The position numbers and the translations under genes are program-made. Positions 7,811 through 16,938 of a stretch of 46,476 nt of DNA are shown here, one piece after another. The notes below the pieces were generated by a model. It did not search any database. It was not told where the DNA came from and saw nothing but the letters and a program-made list of their open reading frames with translations. How positions within the stretch are numbered: the stretch's first letter is position 1; every line of letters starts with the position of its first letter. Source of the DNA: a virus; IMG/VR virus record IMGVR_UViG_3300020444_000280, positions 1 through 46,476 of that record; one strand, given 5' to 3'.

Positions 7811-7849
7811 CCGAACTTAATCAGTAGTCAACCAACCATTTATACAACC

Positions 7850-8407
7850 ATGAATATATCTCAACGTGCCGTCCGTTTAAGGCAGTTTCTGCAAATAGAA
7901 GGTATCAACCAAGCCCATTTTCTCAAAAAAGTCAAAATCAAGAATGCCTCGCTTTTGGAGGCTTTGAAAGGTGGTGACTTTGGATGGGAGATTGCAGCGG
8001 CTATTAACGAGGCTTACCCGAACTGTAATATTGATTGGCTGATGCACGGGACCGGGAAGATGAGTATGGCAAGTTCAGGTCCTGTTGAACTCCACGAAAG
8101 ATTGAAAGAGATCAGAGTTTCCCTGAACCTTCAAAAGGTGGAAATGGCAAAAATCCTGGAGGTTTCAAAAGCCACCTATTCCAAAATCGAAGGTGGCTAT
8201 CAAAAGGTATCTCTGGAACACGTTATGGCGATAAACAGACACAGCAAGTTACCATTCGCCTATATCATAGGCCAGGAAAATTCAAAAGAGTATACCGGCA
8301 AGGAGTGCCGGGAGCGGCTTGAAAAACTAGAGGAAGATTATGCTACTTTAAAACAGACTTTTCAAATTTTCAGGGAAACGACCAAGGAGAAGCTGACCAG
8401 GAATTAA
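7850..8407 (+). CDS. CI-like repressor with tandem HTH domains
   Basis: A 185-residue DNA-binding protein, the only rightward gene between the integrase and the right-end cargo, placed divergently from the early operon as expected for the lysogeny repressor. It seems to contain two HTH units. The first (about 5-75) is a degenerate one that starts with RAVRLRQFLQIEGINQ and ends NIDWLMHGTGKM, an ending typical of phage CI N-terminal domains. The second (about 80-145) is a clear XRE domain: LKEIRVSLNLQKVEMAKILE and SKATYSKIEGGYQKVSL. The last 40 residues are a probable coiled coil for oligomerisation. No LexA/CI-type peptidase domain is visible, so induction may not use RecA-stimulated cleavage. 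Its stop codon overlaps that of the converging spanin-like gene. Confidence 0.8.
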   Translation: MNISQRAVRLRQFLQIEGINQAHFLKKVKIKNASLLEALKGGDFGWEIAAAINEAYPNCNIDWLMHGTGKMSMASSGPVELHERLKEIRVSLNLQKVEMAKILEVSKATYSKIEGGYQKVSLEHVMAINRHSKLPFAYIIGQENSKEYTGKECRERLEKLEEDYATLKQTFQIFRETTKEKLTRN

Positions 8408-9069
8408 AAGTGGATCAAACTATAATTTAACCCAATCCCTAAATAAGGCTTCAAACCATTTGCAGTGATTCCATACCCCGCCTGCAAACCCAGGGAAAAC
8501 CGTTTATCCGTTTTCGAGATTGCGATATGATCAATCCCCCTGATCTCAGTAGCCGGATTATAGCTAATGCCCTTTAAGTAATAGGTCTTAGGGCCTAAGA
8601 ACCACTTACGGGAATAGTGTTCCACGAAGTTCAGGCTGTCCTTAATTCGGTAAGATAACCGTAGCCCCAGGCTATCATTTTGCAACTTATAAGAACCCCA
8701 TTGCGTTTGGGAAAAGCTCTCCAGCGAAAACTTTAAGGTATCCTTTAAAGGAAGCCATATTGTATCCACCGTTTGAGTGCTTACCTGGGTAATCCCCTCA
8801 ATCTTTTTCCTATTCACTTTCAATTCATCGGCCAGGGTGCGAAGCTTTGTATCATAGAAAGATTGCAGGTGTTTTTTATCGGCCAGGATGCTTTGTTTTT
8901 CTGCAACTGATCTGCCTAATTCATCCCGATAGGAATTCAATTCATAGGTCAGATCAGCATTGGTAAGGAAGGCCTTATCCAGGCGGTTGTTTTGTATCCA
9001 GTTCCAGGATAGACTAGCTATTAGGGCAAGAAGAAGGATAGTGCCGATGATCCGGGCGGTGTTATTCAT
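8404..9069 (-). CDS. Spanin-like envelope protein with outer-membrane-type C-terminus
   Basis: A 221-residue protein, last gene of the late region. Residues 7-26 are a single N-terminal membrane segment (IIGTILLLALIASLSW). About 30-90 are a long helix or coiled coil (YELNSYRDELGRSV, SILADKKHLQSF). The C-terminal 60 residues are amphipathic strands, with RFSLGLQAGYGI and LKPYLGIGLNYSLIHF ending in a terminal Phe as in outer-membrane beta-barrel proteins. This resembles DUF6808-like proteins of Bacteroidota prophages. The layout suggests one chain that spans the periplasm from the inner to the outer membrane, i.e. a unimolecular spanin with the reverse anchor of the known lipoprotein type. The function is inferred from topology and its place in the lysis cassette. 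Confidence 0.6.
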   Translation of the reverse strand: MNNTARIIGTILLLALIASLSWNWIQNNRLDKAFLTNADLTYELNSYRDELGRSVAEKQSILADKKHLQSFYDTKLRTLADELKVNRKKIEGITQVSTQTVDTIWLPLKDTLKFSLESFSQTQWGSYKLQNDSLGLRLSYRIKDSLNFVEHYSRKWFLGPKTYYLKGISYNPATEIRGIDHIAISKTDKRFSLGLQAGYGITANGLKPYLGIGLNYSLIHF

Positions 9070-9751
9070 AGATCAGGTTTTCGTGGGTCGTAAGTAATGG
9101 CCGGATACGTTGAGCCGCATTCAGAACCTTCATATTCAGATTGGGGTCCGTCCTGTCCGGGTAACTTTCAGGAAATTCAATACTCAGGTATAGAGTAGCG
9201 GAAGGGGTGCTTTTCAGATGAACGGCTAGTATGGCACCCGTGCCAATGTAATTCAGGTATTCCGCGGTTTCAGATTTATACAGGGAAGAGTATTCCTGAA
9301 CGTCCTCCACGTAATAAATCCCGTAGCGCAACACCTGGGCATAAAACCAGTTGAAACCTTCAAAGAGTTCTCTGCCAATCCAATCCGACTTGCTAAAATC
9401 TGCAGGGGTGCTGTGGGTTTCAAACAAGAGTGTTATTTGGCGGGATTCCCCGGTAGCCGGGACCCCTCCGTGGTTATGGATGGCATAAATACCAATAATG
9501 TGATCCAGTCCAATCTCATTGCGCAAGTTGTTCAGATGCTCATAGATCAGGTGACCGTCTAATACGGCTTGTTCAGCCTTACGGATACGATCTTTCACCA
9601 ACCTTTCTTTCTCCAACTCTTCAAAGCGCAGTTTCCTGGCTTCAATCCAGAAGTTAGCGATCACCTGAACCGTTCCACTAGCCAGGACAATAGACAAAAC
9701 AGTTACCCAGGTAGGGAGGGGGCGAGAAGGTTTCTTATTTATGGGTTCCAT
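9062..9751 (-). CDS. Membrane-anchored lysis-cassette protein of unknown function
   Basis: A 229-residue protein. Residues about 13-35 form one membrane segment (VTVLSIVLASGTVQVIANFW), followed by a charged helix (EARKLRFEELEKERLVKDR) and a globular domain of about 165 residues. The pattern of that domain (HIIGIYAIHNHGG, ITLLFETHST, GTGAILAVHLKS) recalls GAF-like sensor folds, but this is not certain. It overlaps the spanin-like gene by 8 bases and the endolysin gene by 13, so it is coupled to lysis. A pinholin, an anti-holin that senses a signal, or a lysis timer are possible roles. No family is recognised. Confidence 0.6.
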   Translation of the reverse strand: MEPINKKPSRPLPTWVTVLSIVLASGTVQVIANFWIEARKLRFEELEKERLVKDRIRKAEQAVLDGHLIYEHLNNLRNEIGLDHIIGIYAIHNHGGVPATGESRQITLLFETHSTPADFSKSDWIGRELFEGFNWFYAQVLRYGIYYVEDVQEYSSLYKSETAEYLNYIGTGAILAVHLKSTPSATLYLSIEFPESYPDRTDPNLNMKVLNAAQRIRPLLTTHENLIYE

Positions 9752-10314
9752 CGTAATCTGTTAAACCACCCTATGAATTTCTCCTGCTTAGGATCTTCTT
9801 CCATGCGTTGTACGAAATAGTATCCGCGCAGGATATTGAATACCGATAAAAGAATTGCCGGGTAGCGGTGCCGTGAAATCGCTAGTAAAGTAACCGGCCC
9901 AAGGTCACCATCCCGGATCAGATCAGGGTAGTATTTACCCTGGGCATTGGTGACGTTTAGCGCACGTTGAAGGATCAGCACGGCATCCTTCGCCCCCAGG
10001 TGAAAACCGGTATCAAAAATACATTCGGCCAATACCTGGTCCTGTACCAGGTCAAGTTTATGGACATTCCAGAAGGTTACCTTATAAAACGTTTTAACCA
10101 GCTTTTGCAAGTCTTCCCGCTGGTTCAAGCAACGGGTCAGGTCACGCAGGCGTGTTGTGGTCTTTACTTCATCAACAATTTTCCAACCCTCCCAATACGG
10201 ATGCCACCTGCGGGAAATCCCCCGGTAGGTTTCCCTGCCGTAATCGGAAGGGTCGTTGACGTACCCTCCTTCCTTATTGGAAGTATGGCGGTAGGCCCAT
10301 TCAAAATCAGCCAT
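9739..10314 (-). CDS. GH108 endolysin (N-acetylmuramidase)
   Basis: A 191-residue peptidoglycan hydrolase. The N-terminal glycosyl hydrolase 108 domain has its catalytic Glu15 in NKEGGYVNDPSDYGRET, followed by YRGISRRWHP. The C-terminal part (about 110-190) matches the peptidoglycan-binding domain that usually accompanies it (PG_binding_3), seen as DGDLGPVTLLAIS and NILRGYYF. It would cut glycan strands at the end of infection. There is no signal peptide, so access to the wall needs the holin-like protein encoded just upstream (8-base overlap). The length is normal for the family. Confidence 0.92.
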   Translation of the reverse strand: MADFEWAYRHTSNKEGGYVNDPSDYGRETYRGISRRWHPYWEGWKIVDEVKTTTRLRDLTRCLNQREDLQKLVKTFYKVTFWNVHKLDLVQDQVLAECIFDTGFHLGAKDAVLILQRALNVTNAQGKYYPDLIRDGDLGPVTLLAISRHRYPAILLSVFNILRGYYFVQRMEEDPKQEKFIGWFNRLRWNP

Positions 10315-10678
10315 TCGATTTCCGGTTATAGGTTACGCCTTTATGAGTGACCTGCGAGGGTTGTAAAAAGCCGTTGGTATGCTGTTTAACAGAGGCCAGT
10401 ATGCGTTCCGGTACCAGACCGATCAGGAAATAGAGGATGGCTACAGGGAGGGAGAAGCCAAAAGTGTTTTTGACCCATTCCTGAAGCCAGCCTTCTACAT
10501 GAAACAATACCCCGGAGAGACAAAGAGAAAGAACCAGACCAGAAGCCAGTTTGATGCGGTTGTCTTTCAAATAGAATACCAGATCAAACTTTTCGGGCGA
10601 AGCCTCACTTTCTTTTTCCCGTTGACGGATAATTTGCACCTGGGCGATCACCCAGGCCAGCAGCATTACAATGATCAT
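10307..10678 (-). CDS. Holin-like membrane protein
   Basis: A 123-residue protein with three hydrophobic segments: about 1-17 (MIIVMLLAWVIAQVQII), 51-70 (IKLASGLVLSLCLSGVLF) and 84-105 (SLPVAILYFLIGLV). The C-terminal tail is basic and hydrophilic. Small size, several membrane segments and a position directly before the endolysin make it the best holin candidate. It is the first gene behind a copy of the late promoter element, with the ATG 22 bases after that element. Confidence 0.7.
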   Translation of the reverse strand: MIIVMLLAWVIAQVQIIRQREKESEASPEKFDLVFYLKDNRIKLASGLVLSLCLSGVLFHVEGWLQEWVKNTFGFSLPVAILYFLIGLVPERILASVKQHTNGFLQPSQVTHKGVTYNRKSNG

Positions 10679-10700
10679 AAGTGGTAATTAGGTTAGGCTG

Positions 10701-10738
10701 CAAACCTCTACCTATTCCACCGGGGCATTGCAAAATTT
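10701..10738 (-). promoter_or_regulatory. Late promoter element, lysis unit (copy A)
   Basis: On the minus strand: ATTTTG with TTG at 10733-10731, a 22-base spacer containing GCCCCGGTGGAAT, then GAGGTTTG (10708-10701) and C. The element lies between the stop of the 2062-residue gene and the holin ATG, with 22 bases between the TTTG element and the ATG. It is one of five copies with identical spacing. Confidence 0.8.
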
Positions 10739-10746
10739 TGGGGGTG

Positions 10747-13700
10747 TCAGTTTGTCCACTCCCTCCTGAAACGGTCACTCGGACTGAACCCGGCCTTTTC
10801 CAATTCATTCAGGAGCTTTTCAAACTCCCTTGCACTCATATTGTCGCGGTAGGCTTTCAGGTAACCGGCAGCCGCTTCCGGGTCGTTCTCATAGAGTATG
10901 GTACGGGCTTCCCGGCTCGCGTTCTGTAGTTCCATACCCCGTTTAAAACGCTCTACCAATCGTTCCTTATGTTCAGCCGGTACCTCATCGGATTGCAGCC
11001 AGCTTTCCAGGCGATCCCAGGCCCCGGCTTCTCCATCCTGAATATCTTCCCGGTATTGTTCCAGTTCTTTATTGAGGCGTAAGGTTTCGCCCTTTTCCAG
11101 GTTGCCGATCTCTTCAACCGCCTCCTGATCAGTGCGCCTGTAGGTAGTGCGAACGTGTCTTCTGAATACGTTTTCCAGCCAGTTCTTTCCAAGGTCAGAG
11201 CCATCAAAGAAACCATAATGCAGGGCCAGCTCTGCTATATTGGTCAGGGGGTGATTCTCAGGATCAGTAAAGACGTTGGCAAAGGCTTCCCTGGCCCTTT
11301 CCGGTGAGAGTCCGGTGGCTTCCCCCAGGGCTTTCCAAGGTTCCGGGGTATAGGCATTGTATTCCAATTCTTCAAAGCCTTCTACCATCTGCGAAGCTGG
11401 TACGATGGGTTTGTCCAGGAAGTAGTCTTTGTTTTCGGAATAGGACATGGCCGCTTTAAGAGTAGGAGGCAGGTTTTGGCCTGGCTCTGTAAAATCTATG
11501 GGAATAAGGTCGGCCAGGGCCGAGCGTGCGTTATTCCATACCTCCAGCATTTTGGCCTCATCGGTTCCCGCCCGGTATAAATCCTCGTAAAGGGTTGTTA
11601 AAGGTGCCAGTTCGTGACTTTTGGGAATGGTGAAATAACGGTATTCCCCGTTTTCATCTTTCCAGGGTGTGGCAATGATGAAATTCTTCTCGCGTATCTT
11701 AGGGTGAATACGGTCCTCCAGGTCGGGTATTTGGTTCTTATTCCATTCGTACAACAACATGGTCAGAATACCTAGTTGCGCTTGCTTCCAGATAAAGGCA
11801 GAGGGGTTCTTTTTGGCGTGTTTGATCCCTGAACGCGTACCCTGTATTGCAGCATTGAAATAGGGCAGGAAATTATCTAGTGACTTGGACACATGACCAC
11901 CCTGGTTAAAGTCGATAAAATTCCTTGCTTCATGGGTAGCCCTGAACTGAATGGCCTTTTGTTCCTGGTCGTTCAGTTCCCGGTTTTCGCCCCGGCTTTG
12001 AAGTTCCTTTTGCAGGGCTTTGGTCTGGTTCTTTATGGAGCGATCACGAAGGGCCAGCCGCATTACCAATTCACTGCTTTCACCCAAATACGAGATCATT
12101 TTTCCGACCTCATTCCAATACGATTTGACCGTTTTACTTTGACCCTTGCCGGCCTTGACCATCCCCTGGGTAGTTAAGAAGTTCATTAAAATCCCTTCTT
12201 CCACCGCCTTGGAGTAATTAGGGCGCTGCATGGTCCTGGCTCCGATGTTCTTTCCAATATCACTCATTAGCTGAATAGCGGCCAGGGGGAGGTGAGAGCT
12301 GTAGTGATCCGTAAAGAATAGCGAAAAGCCCACATCCCTGGCAAAGTTGGCGGCAGCAAACAAGGGGTTGTAACCGGTTGCCATTGCTTTAAGGACTTTA
12401 ACCCCGCCCACGATCTGAATAGCATTGGTCAGGTAATCATCGGTGATGCCTTTTTTCTTATCCCTTAGCTGGTTCGCCATTTCAATTGGCATTTCCACAG
12501 CATACTTCTGACCATCGCGGTACAAGGGAACGATCTCATGGCCCGTAGAACTTTCTTCCGGGTACTGAAGAGTGCCGTAGCGGTCTTTGCCGATAGGTTC
12601 AACTATCTTGAAAATACCGTTGTCGGAATGCTCAGAAGCAAGATCGTATATAGCTTTAGAAGCGCGGTTGACCGCAATGCGTTTAAAGGTGGATTTAGCC
12701 GCATTGGATAAAAGCCATTCCGAGTCGTTATACAGCAGTTTTTCAGAACCACCCTTCAAACCACGCACACCATTGGAGCCAGCTATTTTGCCTTGTTGCC
12801 CGGCAATTTCCCCTTTCAGTTCATCATCAAAGAGGTGATCTATGTAAAAGCGGGGGGAGTATTTAAAGCGGTGTAATTCCTGGGCCTGGGCATCATTTAG
12901 TAAACCCTCCTTATGAAGTTCCTCTACTAACTGCTTTTGATAATCAAAGTACTTATTGGCCCGGCCCATCAGGTCCTTGAAATATTCGGGCTTTTGCAAC
13001 TGCATATAATCCAACCACGCCTGACTTTGATCCGGGAGAAGACCACCCTCATATTCCAGGTCGGCATATTTATCCCTGCGCTCCTGGAGTTCTTTGAGTT
13101 CAGACTTGTCTTTTTTAAGTCGCCCTCGCAGTTGTTGGAGTGCCTTCTGGTTTTTAGCGGACAGGTTAATTCCAGAGTTTTCCAAAGTTTCCAATTGCGT
13201 CCGGGTTTGCCGGATTTGCGTTTGAAGGCTCTCTATCTCCGGTTCCACCTCGTTCAATACTTCCTGGGCTTTCAGACTGATTTCCACGTTTCGTACATGG
13301 CTGATCATATCGTTCAAGGTGCGGTAGCTTTCCGGGGTTAAACCATTATCCAGTTTGGGCCTTAATGGGTTTAGGCTAACGCCCCAAAGCTCCTGGAATG
13401 CTTTAGAGGTGAACTGTTCAGCCCTTCCCTGTGAACCTGCTGCCAAGTCTCGCATGGTTACCACATCTTCGGCCAGTTCTTTAACCTTTCGGGTAGCTCC
13501 CTTACTAATCTCTTTAAGGTTCTGGTTGAAGAGCGCTGCACGATTGGTAAAGGCCTGTTCAAATTGTATGCGGGTACGTTTATTCAGTCCTAACTTTTGA
13601 GACTTGTAGATGTCTTTCAACTTTTGTTGCCGTTGCATATTGATGGCCTCTACCTTTTGATAATCTTCCCGGAGAGGATCAGAAACCAATTCCGGTAGAG

Positions 13701-16700
13701 GGGTTAACCTGGGGTAACTTGGAGAAAGATTTTCGGTATTGGCTTCATTCAAACTTTTTTTTGATCGACCAAGCGGAATTTCAGGGTCCGAATTCCGAAG
13801 GGTAGTTTGGATACTATGGATCAAGTCGCCTAATGATGTATATTCCCTGACCTCCAAATCTTCAAGGGACTTACCCTGCTCGTTGAGCCGGTCAAAAAGT
13901 GATGAAATACCCAGGCTTCTGGCCATATCCTGAATGGTGCTTTTCCATCCTTTGGTTTGCTTTAAACGACCCGAAAGACGATCCGAAACCAGGGCCGTAA
14001 ATGCAGCACCGGCTACTTCCTGGGGGTTCTCCAGTTGGCCGTCCGTTACCTTGCCGTGTTGTTCGGTGGCCCACTGGAAGTAGCCTTCAGCTTTGGCTTT
14101 ATCCTCTTCAAAAAGCGGGTCTTTCATTTTAAATTCATCCGCTTGTTTCAGGAGTTCTTGAAAGTGATCCTGGTCTTGGTTCTCCAATCGGGTTAGTAGG
14201 TGCCCGGCCAACTCATTGTAAAGCTGTTCGCCACCTTCCGAACCTTTCGTGACAAATAGGGTGTTGGTTTCTGGTATATAGCCCTCAGAGTTGTCCCAAT
14301 ATTCGCCTTTGATTTCCGAAAGAGCTAATTGCATTTCCGAAGGTGAATCAAATACTTCAATATTCATCCCAGGAACGATTTGCAGCACATCTTTGATCAG
14401 GCGGTTGGTTTTCCGGGAACCGGTTTTCAAGTTTTGGATATTCTCACCTGTGTACACCTTGCCACGGCTGGTTCGCTGCCGATCTGGTACGGTCTTCATT
14501 GGAATGCGAAACTGGCTTTTCAATTCGGCTTCCAACAACTTTAAGCGAGTTCGTTCCCTTTTCAATAACCGCTCTTTTCTACCCTGGTAAAATCCAGAAT
14601 TCAGCTTATGGTCAATATCTTCCAGGCGGTTCCGTACAGCCATGTATTCACCCCCTGCGGAAGGATCACCTTTTACTTGGTTTAGTGCCTCCATCAACTG
14701 TGTGTCTTCCGGCTCCAGGGCATAATCCGGGGCCAGTAATTTTTTGATCTGATCGTCCAGTTCTTTGGTTTTCTCTTCTACATCTTTGACAAATACATCA
14801 TCCTTGCCTTCTACGGTGCGTTGCAGTTGCTTTTTCTGATAGAGCAGGGAGAAGATTTGCTGCCTTCGGGCTTCGGGTATGTTCTCAGGAATAGTGATTG
14901 CCGTTTCACGCATGGTACTGATCTTGTCCTGAAGATCTATTTTCTGTTCCTGGCTCAGGTCTTCCCGCTTTTGAATTTCAGAACTCAGAAGTTGGAAGCT
15001 CTGATCATCGGTAGCAAAATCCATAGCCAGATGGTAGCCATCCCTGGAAGTGGCCGACAGTTGTCCCAGGTTCACGGTACCCCCCAGGAAAGCACCGGCC
15101 ATCAGTCCTGATTTGGCATTCTCATACGCCTTTTGCCACATTTCAGGGGAGAACATACTCGGAGCATTCAGGCGTTTTTCACCTTCCAGCAGGTTATAGG
15201 TATTTTGAATACCATCAAAGGCGATGGACTGTAAGCCTTCCGTTACCCCTTCGATCAGTCCTGCCTTACCGGTTTCCACCATGAATTCTTTACCGCGTTT
15301 TGCCAGTTCTTTAGCCAGGATACCAGACGGTACAAACTCCCGGATACCGGTTTTGATGGCTTCCGCTTTCAGCCGATCCTCTGCAATTTCAAACACCCCT
15401 TTTTTGATCAGGTAGTCGATCACCTGGGATTTTAGTTCGGTACCCAGGAGCTTTTTGGTCACCTGATCGGCACCAAACTTTTCCAGACCGGCATAGATCA
15501 GACCGGTAGCTGCCCCCAATAGCCGGGCATCCTTATCATCAATGCCCTGTGATTTGGCCGATTGGTACATTTCATCGGCACCCATCCCGAAGCCCATCGC
15601 CAGGGCACCGGTACCTCCGGTAAGGTAACCAGCCGCTACAATGGAAACCATTTGGCCGGTAGCTGTCCCCAGGGTTTTTGCGGTATCCTGGTTTACAATT
15701 CGGTCAGACTTATAGTTTGTCCGGGAACCTTCCAAAGAAGCCTGATAGAGGTCGTCCCCAATCCTTTCCAGGGCTTTGGACCACTTTTCCGTTTCCGCAT
15801 GAGGTACACCGGTAGCCATATAGACCCCTAAAGAGCCGGGTTGTCCTAAATGCGGGGCCAGCTTCACCCCTTCACCGATCAGGTAGAGTAGGGTGGAACC
15901 GGCAGAAGCCAAGTATTGAGGTGTTTTGTTGATCTCATCCCCCGCAGCCCGGAAAAAGGTTTCTACTGAATGAGCATATTCCCCGTTGGCATCCGATTGA
16001 AGGCTTTGAATGCGCTTACTGGCTAAAAGGGCTTTGGTTTGGTAGTCTTCTACCAATGCCTCATAGTTCTGCTTTTGTCGTGCAAAGCTGTTTACCAGTT
16101 CTTCCCGTTTGGCCGGGTCGGTTTCCTGCTCAAACTGAGTGTTGAGTTCCTGGAAGGTTTGACTTATTTCTTCAACCTTGTTTTCCGTCCGGGTGCGCAG
16201 GGCCTCCAGCTTTTGTTCCTCCCGTTTCGCGTGACGACTTAGGTAGAAACCGGCTGCGTTCTCGTTGGGACCCACCTCATAGAAACCGGGGCTGACCAGT
16301 TGCGATTGAAGAAATTCCTGATCCTCTTCGGTCAGGTCTTTTTTACGCCCGATCTCCAGGACTTTGGGGTCCACATTTTCCGCATGGAAGTAATGCTTTT
16401 CATTCCAGAACGAACCGGGATCACTTAGGAATTCGATACGCTTTTGATCCGGTTGGCCGGTGATGTTGTCCTGAACGGGTAGTGCCTTTTGGGATTGCTC
16501 AAGACCAAACTTTTCAAGTTCGGTCAGGGCTTGTTCAGGTTTTTCCTGATCAGGGCTTTCTTCCACGTTCTGAATCCCCAAGAAGTCTTCAAAAGTGGTG
16601 GCATATTCGGTTTGTTTATTCTTTGAACCCGCATTGTAATCCAATGAATAGTCGCCATCGACCGATTTGGAGGGTGATTCCGAGTTTTCCGCTGGCACGG

Positions 16701-16935
16701 GCCCGTTGGGTAGGGTCTTTTTTTTTTGAGGTGCGGGAGTGGTGTAGCTGGCTTGCCATTCTTCAAAGGAAGGCTGCACCTTTATTTTATCCGAGGAAGC
16801 CAAAGCAGTATATAGTTTGCGGCTGCGCTCCGGGTCGGAAAGGATGGCTTTGAAACGGTCAAAGTTGTTTTCGATCTTAAAATGCGGTGAGCTGACCAGG
16901 GCATTAAATATGGCCTGTGCTTTTTCTTCGTTCAT
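10747..16935 (-). CDS. Giant virion-associated protein, 2062 residues (LPD38-type region)
   Basis: A very large protein, probably packaged in the virion and ejected into the host, like the giant internal proteins of podoviruses. The N-terminus (1-75) has a short repeated helical motif (ALVSSPHFKIENNFDRFKAI). About 100-400 are charged and coiled. Around 430-500 is a Gly/Ala-rich hydrophobic stretch (GYLTGGTGALAMGFGMGADE) that could insert in membranes. Long coiled coils follow, e.g. ETLENSGINLSAKNQKALQQ near 1240. The region around 1650-1900 (FIDFNQGG, YFNAAIQGTRSG, FIIATPWKDENGEYRYFTIP) resembles the large polyvalent protein domain LPD38. No peptidase, transglycosylase or RNA polymerase motif was seen. 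It lies between the ejection-like 549-residue gene (3-base gap) and the lysis unit. Confidence 0.75.
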   Translation of the reverse strand: MNEEKAQAIFNALVSSPHFKIENNFDRFKAILSDPERSRKLYTALASSDKIKVQPSFEEWQASYTTPAPQKKKTLPNGPVPAENSESPSKSVDGDYSLDYNAGSKNKQTEYATTFEDFLGIQNVEESPDQEKPEQALTELEKFGLEQSQKALPVQDNITGQPDQKRIEFLSDPGSFWNEKHYFHAENVDPKVLEIGRKKDLTEEDQEFLQSQLVSPGFYEVGPNENAAGFYLSRHAKREEQKLEALRTRTENKVEEISQTFQELNTQFEQETDPAKREELVNSFARQKQNYEALVEDYQTKALLASKRIQSLQSDANGEYAHSVETFFRAAGDEINKTPQYLASAGSTLLYLIGEGVKLAPHLGQPGSLGVYMATGVPHAETEKWSKALERIGDDLYQASLEGSRTNYKSDRIVNQDTAKTLGTATGQMVSIVAAGYLTGGTGALAMGFGMGADEMYQSAKSQGIDDKDARLLGAATGLIYAGLEKFGADQVTKKLLGTELKSQVIDYLIKKGVFEIAEDRLKAEAIKTGIREFVPSGILAKELAKRGKEFMVETGKAGLIEGVTEGLQSIAFDGIQNTYNLLEGEKRLNAPSMFSPEMWQKAYENAKSGLMAGAFLGGTVNLGQLSATSRDGYHLAMDFATDDQSFQLLSSEIQKREDLSQEQKIDLQDKISTMRETAITIPENIPEARRQQIFSLLYQKKQLQRTVEGKDDVFVKDVEEKTKELDDQIKKLLAPDYALEPEDTQLMEALNQVKGDPSAGGEYMAVRNRLEDIDHKLNSGFYQGRKERLLKRERTRLKLLEAELKSQFRIPMKTVPDRQRTSRGKVYTGENIQNLKTGSRKTNRLIKDVLQIVPGMNIEVFDSPSEMQLALSEIKGEYWDNSEGYIPETNTLFVTKGSEGGEQLYNELAGHLLTRLENQDQDHFQELLKQADEFKMKDPLFEEDKAKAEGYFQWATEQHGKVTDGQLENPQEVAGAAFTALVSDRLSGRLKQTKGWKSTIQDMARSLGISSLFDRLNEQGKSLEDLEVREYTSLGDLIHSIQTTLRNSDPEIPLGRSKKSLNEANTENLSPSYPRLTPLPELVSDPLREDYQKVEAINMQRQQKLKDIYKSQKLGLNKRTRIQFEQAFTNRAALFNQNLKEISKGATRKVKELAEDVVTMRDLAAGSQGRAEQFTSKAFQELWGVSLNPLRPKLDNGLTPESYRTLNDMISHVRNVEISLKAQEVLNEVEPEIESLQTQIRQTRTQLETLENSGINLSAKNQKALQQLRGRLKKDKSELKELQERRDKYADLEYEGGLLPDQSQAWLDYMQLQKPEYFKDLMGRANKYFDYQKQLVEELHKEGLLNDAQAQELHRFKYSPRFYIDHLFDDELKGEIAGQQGKIAGSNGVRGLKGGSEKLLYNDSEWLLSNAAKSTFKRIAVNRASKAIYDLASEHSDNGIFKIVEPIGKDRYGTLQYPEESSTGHEIVPLYRDGQKYAVEMPIEMANQLRDKKKGITDDYLTNAIQIVGGVKVLKAMATGYNPLFAAANFARDVGFSLFFTDHYSSHLPLAAIQLMSDIGKNIGARTMQRPNYSKAVEEGILMNFLTTQGMVKAGKGQSKTVKSYWNEVGKMISYLGESSELVMRLALRDRSIKNQTKALQKELQSRGENRELNDQEQKAIQFRATHEARNFIDFNQGGHVSKSLDNFLPYFNAAIQGTRSGIKHAKKNPSAFIWKQAQLGILTMLLYEWNKNQIPDLEDRIHPKIREKNFIIATPWKDENGEYRYFTIPKSHELAPLTTLYEDLYRAGTDEAKMLEVWNNARSALADLIPIDFTEPGQNLPPTLKAAMSYSENKDYFLDKPIVPASQMVEGFEELEYNAYTPEPWKALGEATGLSPERAREAFANVFTDPENHPLTNIAELALHYGFFDGSDLGKNWLENVFRRHVRTTYRRTDQEAVEEIGNLEKGETLRLNKELEQYREDIQDGEAGAWDRLESWLQSDEVPAEHKERLVERFKRGMELQNASREARTILYENDPEAAAGYLKAYRDNMSAREFEKLLNELEKAGFSPSDRFRREWTN

Positions 16936-16938
16936 GGA

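Noticed and set aside
10701-10738. Reading the repeated CCCCGGTGGAAT elements as terminators or as repetitive-element debris.
   Set aside because: They do not form a stable hairpin with a following T-run, their parts keep exact spacing, and all five lie just before starts of transcription units in the same orientation.
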